A stretch of DNA of 64,000 nucleotides, from contig JAUIIX010000001.1 in assembly GCA_030431515.1 (NCBI GenBank), positions 1-64,000 of the forward strand. The letters run 5' to 3'. Within the stretch, counting starts at the first letter, position 1. Each line of letters starts with the position of its first letter. Source of the stretch: a bacterium (GTDB lineage: Bacteria; Bacteroidota; Ignavibacteria; Kapaibacteriales; UBA2268). Position numbers and translations under genes: made by a program. Below the pieces are notes generated by a model, which saw only the letters and a program-made list of their open reading frames with translations, was not told where the DNA came from and searched no databases. Of this stretch, positions 52,006 through 60,390 are shown piece by piece.

Positions 52006-53355
52006 ATGAAAATTCTAATACTAATATTTTTAAGTGTATCTATACTATTCTCTCAGGAATTCCAAATCAAAGTTGTAGATAAAGACAACAATGAAAAAGT
52101 ATATAACTTAAGTGAAGTTGATAAAATTGATTTTAAATTATCAAAGAACACAAAAATAAAATTAATAGAGTCTAATCAAGATTTTACAGATTATACAATT
52201 ACTGAAAATGATGAAATAAGTTTCTCAGAAACTGAAATAATATTAAAAATAGATGGCAATACTAATACGATTGCACTTTCAAATTTGTCTGAAATGCAGA
52301 TAATTCAAAGTAATAATTCAAAAATACCTTTTGGGGAACTTGAAGTAGATGAAATATTAGTTAATAATTTATCAAATCCATGGGGATTAGATTTTATTGA
52401 CGAAAATCAAATTATATTTACAGAAATTAGTGGTAAACTTTATCATTATAATATTCCAACAGGAAAACAAACTGAAATATCTGGCTTACCACAAATTACT
52501 GTTGCAGGGCAAGGTGGTTTACTTGATATTACACTACATCCAGATTTCAAAACTAATAAATATATATATTTATCTTATGTAGTTAGCGAAAGTGGTAAAT
52601 CAACCACAGCTATTGGTAGAGGGAAATATGAAAATTTTCAACTAATTAATTTCGAAGAGATATTTCGTGGCTCACCTTTAATTAATTCAAGCAAGCACTT
52701 TGGTAGTCGAATTGTATTTGATAATGATAAGTTCCTTTACTTTTCAATAGGTGAACGTGGAATAATGGCTAATGCTCAAGATAGCACAAACCATTATGGA
52801 AGTGTTATGAAAATATATGATGATGGAAGAGTTCCTGATGACAACCCATGGTTAGGTAAACCAAACGCCAAAGCAGAATTATATACTATGGGTAATAGAA
52901 ATATTCAAGGAATGTTTTATCTAGCAGAAAAAGATGAAATATGGGCGAATGAGCACGGAGCAAAAGGTGGCGATGAACTTAACATAATCAAAAAAGGTGC
53001 AAACTACGCTTGGCCACTTGCTACTTATGGAGTGAATTATGATGGATCGCCAATCTCAGACAAAACTACAATACCAGGTTATGAAGACCCTATTACATAT
53101 TGGGTACCATCAATAGCACCTTGTGGTATGGATTTAATCTCTTACGATGCAGAAACAAACGAAATAGACATCATAATAGGCGCATTAGCAGGTCAGCATC
53201 TACATAGACTACTAATCAAAGATGATAAAGTAATAAACTCTGTAAAAAGTCTTCAAAATTATGCAAGATTCCGTGATGTTCAACTTTCACCTGACGGCAA
53301 ACTATATGCAGTAACTCAAAGTCCAGGCAGATTAATTAGATTGAAATTGAAGTGA
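52006..53355 (+). CDS. Secreted PQQ-dependent sugar (aldose/glucose-sorbosone-type) dehydrogenase-like protein
   Basis: NNLSNPWGLDFI...GQGGLLDITLHPDF...KHFGSRIVFDNDKFLYFSIGERG...YTMGNRNIQGMFY...NEHGAKGGDELNIIKKGANYAWPLATYGVNY. Confidence 0.9.
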   Translation: MKILILIFLSVSILFSQEFQIKVVDKDNNEKVYNLSEVDKIDFKLSKNTKIKLIESNQDFTDYTITENDEISFSETEIILKIDGNTNTIALSNLSEMQIIQSNNSKIPFGELEVDEILVNNLSNPWGLDFIDENQIIFTEISGKLYHYNIPTGKQTEISGLPQITVAGQGGLLDITLHPDFKTNKYIYLSYVVSESGKSTTAIGRGKYENFQLINFEEIFRGSPLINSSKHFGSRIVFDNDKFLYFSIGERGIMANAQDSTNHYGSVMKIYDDGRVPDDNPWLGKPNAKAELYTMGNRNIQGMFYLAEKDEIWANEHGAKGGDELNIIKKGANYAWPLATYGVNYDGSPISDKTTIPGYEDPITYWVPSIAPCGMDLISYDAETNEIDIIIGALAGQHLHRLLIKDDKVINSVKSLQNYARFRDVQLSPDGKLYAVTQSPGRLIRLKLK

Positions 53356-53386
53356 TGGTGAAAAAATAAAGTGATAAACACAAAGT

Positions 53387-53408
53387 AGGGGAATTCATGA
53401 ATTTCCTC
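53387..53408. repeat. Degenerate copy of the GGGAAATTCATGAATTTCCC palindrome
   Basis: aggggaattcatgaatttcctc, compared with copies at 30789 and 31164. Confidence 0.6.
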
Positions 53409-53493
53409 TATGCAAGTTTTAATAAAATATGGAAGAAATCTATCAAAATTAAATAATCAAAAAGCAATTAAGAAAATTTGTGGTGGAGTAAAA

Positions 53494-54849
53494 ATGATAT
53501 TATTGATTTTATTAAATATTTTACTTTCAAATGAAGAGTATAAGTCTTATAAAAATGAAGATAGTCTTTATATATCTGAAATTGTTTTGGATTATGAAAA
53601 CATAAATGCTATGAGTGTAGGAACTATCGGTACTAAATTTCAAATATGCTATTCTTCTGATGGTGGTAGAAATTTTAATCAAACAATAGAATTAGACGTT
53701 AATACACCCAACATTATTAATTATAATAGTGTTGGGTTTAATAATAATTATTTTGTTTTTTTAATGGATAATGGATTTGTATATAGATCATTAGAAAATG
53801 GAGAATTTTTAGATACACTCAAAATACCTGTATCAAATATTCATACATACTCAAGGATGTCTGTTTATAATGAAGAATATATTTTGGCTACTTATTCTCC
53901 TGCATACCAGTACGATAATAAAGGAGATACAACACTGTATGAAATGTTTTTGTCAAATAATGCTTTTGAAGATTATCAAACTATTAATATAGATGAAATT
54001 AAAAATGGTAATAATTTGATTCAATCTATAAAAATAAAAAATAAAAAAATATTTATTTTAATGGATGAATATGATGAAATATCTGAGAAGGATTCGATTA
54101 TTGAGGACTATAAAGAAACAATATATTCCTATAATATAGACACTAAAGAAGTTCAAAAAGTATTTAGTCTTAATTATTCTAAAACAAAAGATCATATTAG
54201 GCAATTTTTTGTTACCGATGAAGAAAAAGTTTATGTAATAAATTCAAAAACAGATTCTTTAAAAAATGATACATATTATCTTAGTTTTGTTGATAATACA
54301 AATTTAATACCAATCGATATCGTTTATGAAGGTAAATATACAAGCATTCTTTTGAAAGAATATGTCGAAAATGATATTATTTATTTAACTAATGCAAATA
54401 AATTTTGGAAAATTAACACTAAAAACAACTCATATTCAACTATTACTTTGGATTATAATAGATTTAGTGAGAATGGAGTATTTGGAAATTTATTTAAATA
54501 TCACTTATGGAAGGATAAAATTTCAAAAAATTTTCTAATGAACTCAAATTCTGATGTAATATATGAATTTGACTTAGATTTTCTTTTTTCAATAAATTCG
54601 GTTGAAATATTATCTAATGACAATAAAATCTACCCAAACCCAGCAAGCAAAGGTAATATAGTAAATTTAGAATTAGAAGAATTAGCAAATAAGATAGAAG
54701 TCTATGATTTGCTTGGCAATAAATAGCAAACAATAAGTGAAAACAACTTTAATTATCAAATAAGTACAGAAGGACTTACGCCTGGTATGTATTTAGTAAT
54801 TATTGAATTCGAAAATAAAAAGCAAATAACTAAATTTGTGGTGGAGTAG
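53494..54849 (+). pseudogene. Secreted protein with T9SS sorting domain interrupted by an in-frame TAG at 54724-54726
   Basis: Signal peptide begins at internal Met MILLILLNILLSNEE. NKIYPNPASKGNIVNLELEELANKIEVYDLLGNK then TAG, then in the same frame QTISENNFNYQISTEGLTPGMYLVIIEFENKKQITKFVVE and TAG at 54847-54849. Confidence 0.8.
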
Positions 54850-54879
54850 ATAAGTCATTCAGTGCGAATAAGGTATCCG

Positions 54880-54918
54880 AAAAAAAAAGCCCTTCTTATT
54901 GATCGAAGTCGAAATATC
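54880..54918 (+). repeat. 39-bp direct repeat, left copy flanking the PIN TA module
   Basis: aaaaaaaaagcccttcttattgatcgaagtcgaaatatc; 3 mismatches to 55988-56026. Confidence 0.85.
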
Positions 54919-55339
54919 AAAAAAAAGTATCGAACGCAAATTTGCGTTTATTATTTTTAAAAATTAATGTAGTTAATAAAAATGTGATTACAAGAGCCAA
55001 TGAAATAATCAAAAATCAATTATCAAAATATTTTTTTGAGAAGTCCAATTAACAAAATCAATACCATGATAGAAAGAACAGTTGAAGAATTAGCTAACGC
55101 TTTACTTAAAAGTATTGGTGGCATTTCGTAGAAGAAAGTATAAGTCGTTAAACCTAAAAAAACAAAAAACTCGTCAAGCCCAAAAAAATATGGTCAAAAT
55201 TTATATAAAAAGAAGTGAGTTCAAGAAATTAAGATAATCGTTTTAATTTAGTTTAAGAGTGAGAGAATTTTAATGTTGGACTTATCATTTATAAATAAAA
55301 TAAATCCATATTCGTCGATGTATTCAAAGAGGTGAAAAA

Positions 55340-55549
55340 ATGAAAGTTGAAGTCTTAAATAATGAATTAGTAGTTCGAATACCAATGAACGATAATTTAA
55401 AAAAAACACAAAATTTACTTGATTATTTACGTTATTTGGAATTAAGTTCAAAATCAACTGCAAATAGAGAAGAAATTAGTAACCTATTACAAGAAATCAA
55501 AAAAGGAACTTGGGAAAGTTTCAATGATAAAAGAAATATAAATGCTTAG
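55340..55549 (+). CDS. Putative antitoxin of the PIN-domain toxin
   Basis: 69-aa ORF MKVEVLNNELVVRIPMNDNLKKTQNLLDYLRYLELSSKSTANREEISNLLQEIKKGTWESFNDKRNINA, overlapping the PIN gene by 8 bp. Confidence 0.75.
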   Translation: MKVEVLNNELVVRIPMNDNLKKTQNLLDYLRYLELSSKSTANREEISNLLQEIKKGTWESFNDKRNINA

Positions 55550-55982
55550 TCTTGTTGTAGATACAAACTTATTATTTAGTGCAATATTAAAGTTAGAAAG
55601 TATTATAAGTAAAATAATAATACACAATGAAAATCGTTTCACACTTTATACACCTGACTATACTTTATTTGAAATCCAAAAGCACAAATCTAAACTAATT
55701 AAATTATCTAACTATTCCGAAGAAGAATACGATGAAATATATAATTTAATTTTTCATAGAGTTATTGTATTAAATAACAATATAATTCCGAACAAATATT
55801 TTAAATTAGCCGAAGAATACTGCGTTGATATTGACATCAATGATTCTATTTATGTTGCTTATGCTTTATATTTTAATTCTAAGCTATGGACTGGTGACAA
55901 AAAACTTATAAATGGTCTGAAGGATAAAGGATTAGATATTACAATAGATACGACAAAGTTGCATGAACAATTTTACTTATAA
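55542..55982 (+). CDS. PIN-domain (VapC-like) ribonuclease toxin
   Basis: SLVVDTNLLFSAIL; YTLFEIQKHK; DIDINDSIYVAYALYFNSKLWTGDKKLINGLKDKGL, with the acidic residues expected for a PIN fold. Confidence 0.88.
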   Translation: MLSLVVDTNLLFSAILKLESIISKIIIHNENRFTLYTPDYTLFEIQKHKSKLIKLSNYSEEEYDEIYNLIFHRVIVLNNNIIPNKYFKLAEEYCVDIDINDSIYVAYALYFNSKLWTGDKKLINGLKDKGLDITIDTTKLHEQFYL

Positions 55983-55987
55983 TCCAT

Positions 55988-56026
55988 AAAAAAAAAGCCC
56001 CTCTTATTGAACCAAGTCGAAATATC
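55988..56026 (+). repeat. 39-bp direct repeat, right copy flanking the PIN TA module
   Basis: aaaaaaaaagcccctcttattgaaccaagtcgaaatatc. Confidence 0.85.
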
Positions 56027-56515
56027 CAGTAAAAAAAATATTCTTTATTTTTGCATTTAAAGATGCAATTTTCGATTAAAGTAGAAGTTCGTTTGGTATT
56101 TCTGGGAGATTCTTCGCCTTCGCTCAGAATGATGTTATATTTTTTTCGTCTTTGAAAAGAACTTTTTTTCATTTTCAAATATGTTAGGAACGGTTTTGAG
56201 CTATAAGGCAACTTATAGAATCTCATTTATTCTTTATAATAGTTGCGAATTTTATATTTGAGGTTTTCTAACCGTTCCCTACTATAGAATATTTTTTATA
56301 CTATGGATTCATCGCTTCGCTCTGAATGACAAATTTCTCGACTACGCTTGAAATGACAAATGATGATGAAACTAGTTCAGAATGAAAGGAATTGAATATA
56401 TTTAATACTTTTTATTTTATTTGTTATGTTGCTTTGAAGAGTATATATTTTAGGATTTAACTTGAAAATATTCTATTATTGTGTAGATAAATACACAAGT
56501 GTCTTTTTAAATTCG

Positions 56516-56523
56516 TAATTTTG
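56516..56523 (+). promoter_or_regulatory. Putative -7 element TAATTTTG upstream of gltX
   Basis: gtaattttgtg, 89 nt upstream of the gltX ATG. Confidence 0.4.
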
Positions 56524-56611
56524 TGAAAATAGTGTATAAATTCGCAAAAAACACTATTTCTTTTGAAAAATTCTTTATAATTTGTGAAAAATTTAAAAAC
56601 AAAGGTAAAAA

Positions 56612-58072
56612 ATGTCTGTTAGAGTTCGATTTGCTCCTTCACCTACTGGTTATCTTCACGTTGGTGGTTTAAGAACAGCTCTTTATAATTATTTATTTGC
56701 TCGTAATAAAGGCGGTAAAATGATTATCCGTATTGAAGATACGGATAGAACAAGATTTGTGGAAAATGCTCAAGAAAATTTGATTAGTGCTTTGCAATGG
56801 GCTGGTATTACTTTTGACGAAGGTCCTGGCTTTGGTGGTGATTATGGCCCGTATATTCAGAGTGAAAGGTTTGATTTGTATAGCAAATATGCTCAAGATC
56901 TAATTGAAAGTGGAAGTGCTTATTATGCTTTTGATACTGCCGAAGAAATTGAGGCGATGAGAGAAAGACAGAAAAAAGCTGGAATTGCTCCTAAATATGA
57001 TAGGGCTACTATGAAAAATCAATTTACTTTGGGTGAACAAGAAACTCAACGACTTATTGATGAAGGGATAGAAAAAGTAGTTAGATTAAAAGTTCCTTTT
57101 AACGAAGAGATTAAGTTTAAAGATATTATCCGTGGTGATGTTTCTGTGAAAACTAAAGATGTTGATGATCAAATTTTATTAAAATCTGATGGTTTTCCTA
57201 CTTATCATTTAGCTAATGTGGTTGATGACCATTTGATGAAAATATCTCATGTAATTAGAGGCGAGGAATGGCTTCCTTCTACTCCGAAGCATGTGCTATT
57301 GTATAAATCTTTTGGTTGGGAAATGCCTGAGTTTGCTCATTTACCTTTATTATTGAATAATAATAAAACTAAATTATCTAAAAGACATGGCGATGTGGCT
57401 GTTGAAGATTTCAGACAAAAAGGATATATTAAAGAAGCTTTTGTAAATTTTGTTTCTTTGTTAGGTTGGAATCCTTCTGGTGATAATGAAATTCACTCTT
57501 TGGATTATTTGATTGAACATTTTAATTTAGAAAAGGTTAATAAAGGTGGAGCTATTTTCGATAGACCTAAATTACTTTGGATGAATTCTATGTATTTAAG
57601 GAAACAATCTTCTGAAGAAATTTATGAAATGTTAATTGAGGATTTGAAATCTGCTGGTATTGATAAACCCAAAGATTATGTTCTTGAAGTAATTACTTTG
57701 TTGAAAGAACGTATTAATTTTGCTAATGATTTGGTCGAATTTGCTGATTATATGTGGGGTAAACCAAGTTCTTTTGATGAGAAGTTTAAAGCTAAACAAT
57801 GGAAGGAAGGAACTGAGGAATTGGTAAGACCTGCTATTGAATTATTAAAAACTGCTGATAAATGGGAAGTTGATACACTACATAAATTAATCGAAGATTA
57901 TCTGAATGAAAAAGGTGTTGGTTTTGGTAAGCTAATGAATCCTTTGCGATTAATGATTACAGGTAAATCCGTAGGTGCTGGGATGTTCGAGACTATGGTT
58001 ATTCTTGGAAGAGAAGAATGTTTAGAAAGATTTGATGAATTTTTTATTAAGATGGAAAATGGTGAGATTTAG
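56612..58072 (+). CDS. gltX: Glutamyl-tRNA synthetase
   Basis: VRVRFAPSPTGYLHVGGLRTALYNYLFAR (HIGH-like); KLSKRHGDVAV (KMSKS-like). Confidence 0.97.
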   Translation: MSVRVRFAPSPTGYLHVGGLRTALYNYLFARNKGGKMIIRIEDTDRTRFVENAQENLISALQWAGITFDEGPGFGGDYGPYIQSERFDLYSKYAQDLIESGSAYYAFDTAEEIEAMRERQKKAGIAPKYDRATMKNQFTLGEQETQRLIDEGIEKVVRLKVPFNEEIKFKDIIRGDVSVKTKDVDDQILLKSDGFPTYHLANVVDDHLMKISHVIRGEEWLPSTPKHVLLYKSFGWEMPEFAHLPLLLNNNKTKLSKRHGDVAVEDFRQKGYIKEAFVNFVSLLGWNPSGDNEIHSLDYLIEHFNLEKVNKGGAIFDRPKLLWMNSMYLRKQSSEEIYEMLIEDLKSAGIDKPKDYVLEVITLLKERINFANDLVEFADYMWGKPSSFDEKFKAKQWKEGTEELVRPAIELLKTADKWEVDTLHKLIEDYLNEKGVGFGKLMNPLRLMITGKSVGAGMFETMVILGREECLERFDEFFIKMENGEI

Positions 58073-58550
58073 TATTTTAATTTTAATAGTTGTTCTTAGT
58101 TCTTGTAGTTTATTCGAAAAGGATATTTATGAGGATCATCCTTGTGTGAAGGAAGCAAATAAAGAGCTAACTATTGAATGGGGATATTATCTAAGAAAAA
58201 GTAATGACTTTTATGCTTTTAGATTAAATACTTTAGGTGAAATAAGTATGGTATCTAAAACTAAAAGTGAGAACTTGATGAAAATTGATTATGATAAGTT
58301 TTGTAGTTTGTATTCTGATATTAATAAAGAGATATTAAAAACACAAACTCTTAATGTACCAAGAGATACAAATGTATATGTACTTATTAAAAATGAAACT
58401 TTGAACTATCAATTTAGAGCATTATGGGATCCAAAATATGAAACAGTTGGGTCAGAAGGATTTAGGGCTATATGGAAGAGTTTGAATTCAAATTTACCAA
58501 TTGACCCTAATGGTAAAAGGACTTATTTTAATTTTGAATTTAACGACTAA
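58059..58550 (+). CDS. Putative lipoprotein
   Basis: MVRFSILILIVVLSSCSLFEKD lipobox at an internal Met; 14-bp overlap with gltX. Confidence 0.65.
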   Translation: MVRFSILILIVVLSSCSLFEKDIYEDHPCVKEANKELTIEWGYYLRKSNDFYAFRLNTLGEISMVSKTKSENLMKIDYDKFCSLYSDINKEILKTQTLNVPRDTNVYVLIKNETLNYQFRALWDPKYETVGSEGFRAIWKSLNSNLPIDPNGKRTYFNFEFND

Positions 58551-58555
58551 AAATT

Positions 58556-59950
58556 ATGAAAATATTAATAGCAGACGATAATAAAGATTTTTGCTCTACT
58601 ATGGCTGAAATAGTTTCTTCATTAAATTATGAAACAGAAACATTTAATACGCCAGATTCGGCTATTAATTATATTGGAATTAATCATTCTAAAATATCAT
58701 TAATGTTGCTTGATATTGAGTTTGGTCCAGGAGAATCTAAAAACGGATTAGATATCTTGGATTTTAGCCGAAAGAATTTCCCTCAAATTCCTGTAGTAAT
58801 GATTTCAGGTAAGGGAACTATTGAAACTGCTGTAAAAGCTACTAAACTTGGAGCTTCTAATTTTATTGAAAAATCAATTATATCTAAAGAAAAAATAATT
58901 GAAGTTATTAATTCTATAATTAGTTTGAACAACCCTGAGAATGTAGAATCTCAAGAGATTAAAAAATTCTTAGAAGTGAATGGAATTATAGGTAATAGTA
59001 AAGAGTTAATTGCTTTAGGAGATAATATAATTCGATTTGGAAGAACTGAACTGAATGTACTTGTAACTGGCGAAACAGGCACTGGTAAGAAGTTAGTTGC
59101 TAAAGCACTACACAATATTAGCAGAAGAAATAGACAAGCATTTGTTACTGTAGATATTCCAAATATACCAGGTGATTTATTTCAAAGTGAATTATTTGGT
59201 CATGTTAAGGGATCTTTCTCTGGTGCTGTAGATAATAAAAAAGGTTTATTTCATCAAGCACATAAAGGCACATTGTTTTTAGATGAAATTGGTGATTTGC
59301 CAATTGAATTACAATCTAATTTATTACTTCCTGTTGAAGAAAAAAGCATTAGAAGAGTTGGATCAGTGCAAAATGAAGAGGTAGATATTCGCTTTATTTC
59401 TGCAACTGATAAAGATTTAGTTGATGCAATAAAAAATAATAAATATAGAGAGCAGTTATATCATAGACTTAGAGAATGTGAAATTCATTTGCCACCTCTT
59501 AGAGATAGAAGAGAAGATATTCCAGAGATTTGTGATTATTATTTGAAATCTCATAACGAGCATTTTTCTGAGCAGAAAGTGTTTTCACCTTCTTCGATGG
59601 AATTTTTGTGTGAGCAAAATTGGTCAGGAAATATTAGGGAATTAATTTCTTCTTTAAAACTTTCTCTACAGACTATTCAAAAAGAAGTTATAGAAGTATC
59701 TGATTTACATAAAGTATTATCGATTGAAAGTAAAAATAAAGAAAACAGATTAAATTCTTTTTCTGAGATTAGGACTTTGAAAGAAGATATAGAGGAAGTA
59801 GATAAAACTAAAATCGAGACTACACTATTACTTACTAATGGTAATGTGTCTAAATCTGCTGCTAAATTAGGCGTATCGAGAGAAACACTTCATAGCAAGA
59901 TTAGAAAATATGAAATTGATGTTCAGCAGTATAGAAAAAAGAAAAGTTAA
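58556..59950 (+). CDS. NtrC-family sigma-54-dependent response regulator
   Basis: Receiver ILIADDNKDFCSTM...LMLLDIEFGPG; Walker A VTGETGTGKKLVAKALH; HVKGSFSGAVDNKKGLFHQAHKGTLFLDEIGDLP; C-terminal HTH SKSAAKLGVSRETLHSKIRKYEI. Confidence 0.92.
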   Translation: MKILIADDNKDFCSTMAEIVSSLNYETETFNTPDSAINYIGINHSKISLMLLDIEFGPGESKNGLDILDFSRKNFPQIPVVMISGKGTIETAVKATKLGASNFIEKSIISKEKIIEVINSIISLNNPENVESQEIKKFLEVNGIIGNSKELIALGDNIIRFGRTELNVLVTGETGTGKKLVAKALHNISRRNRQAFVTVDIPNIPGDLFQSELFGHVKGSFSGAVDNKKGLFHQAHKGTLFLDEIGDLPIELQSNLLLPVEEKSIRRVGSVQNEEVDIRFISATDKDLVDAIKNNKYREQLYHRLRECEIHLPPLRDRREDIPEICDYYLKSHNEHFSEQKVFSPSSMEFLCEQNWSGNIRELISSLKLSLQTIQKEVIEVSDLHKVLSIESKNKENRLNSFSEIRTLKEDIEEVDKTKIETTLLLTNGNVSKSAAKLGVSRETLHSKIRKYEIDVQQYRKKKS

Positions 59951-59963
59951 TTATTAAATAAAA

Positions 59964-59995
59964 TAGAAATTGAAGTCATAAGACTTCAATTTCTA
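59964..59995. terminator. Bidirectional intrinsic terminator between convergent genes
   Basis: TAGAAATTGAAGTC-ataa-GACTTCAATTTCTA, 14-bp perfect stem, then atattttttatt. Confidence 0.9.
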
Positions 59996-60009
59996 ATATT
60001 TTTTATTAT

Positions 60010-60366
60010 TCATTTTGATAACATTTCTGGGTCATATTCCGAAAGAGCATCTTGTAAATTATCATAGAAATCAAATAACTCATCAATTTGAGTCATAGAC
60101 ATTAAAGATTTTATGTAATCATTTACATTACACAAAACAACTGGTGTACCACTTTCTTTTAGTTGTCTATAAGCAAGTAATAAAGCACCAAATCCAGCCG
60201 AATCTATTGTCTCAACTTCTGATAAATCAATCATAAAAGCATCTAAGTCAGGTTGACAGAAAATAAGGAATTCTGCTTTGTAATGAGCTGAAATAACCCC
60301 TTCAATTTTAGGGTTTCTTATTTTAAAAATCACTAAATTTTTTCTTCTTTCTAAAATATAGTTCAT
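60010..60366 (-). CDS. STAS-domain anti-anti-sigma-factor-like protein
   Basis: DAFMIDLSEVETIDSAGFGALLLAYRQLKESGTPVVLCNVNDYIKSLMSMTQIDELFDFYDN. Confidence 0.9.
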   Translation of the reverse strand: MNYILERRKNLVIFKIRNPKIEGVISAHYKAEFLIFCQPDLDAFMIDLSEVETIDSAGFGALLLAYRQLKESGTPVVLCNVNDYIKSLMSMTQIDELFDFYDNLQDALSEYDPEMLSK

Positions 60367-60390
60367 TTTTTCCTTTTTTTTATTTAATTT

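Noticed and set aside
54724-54726. TAG recoding (stop-codon readthrough or alternative code)
   Set aside because: TAG is used as an ordinary stop elsewhere in the window (e.g. gltX), so a nonsense mutation or error is simpler.
55066-55131. Mini-ORF MIERTVEELANALLKSIGGIS upstream of the PIN module
   Set aside because: Only 21 codons, no domain; could be a gene remnant but cannot be supported.
55248-55463. 71-aa minus-strand ORF overlapping the antitoxin gene
   Set aside because: Antisense to a better-supported TA gene, no domain.
55939-56226. 95-aa minus-strand ORF
   Set aside because: Translation of REP-like repeat sequence (NIILSEGEESPRN) and the 39-bp direct repeat.
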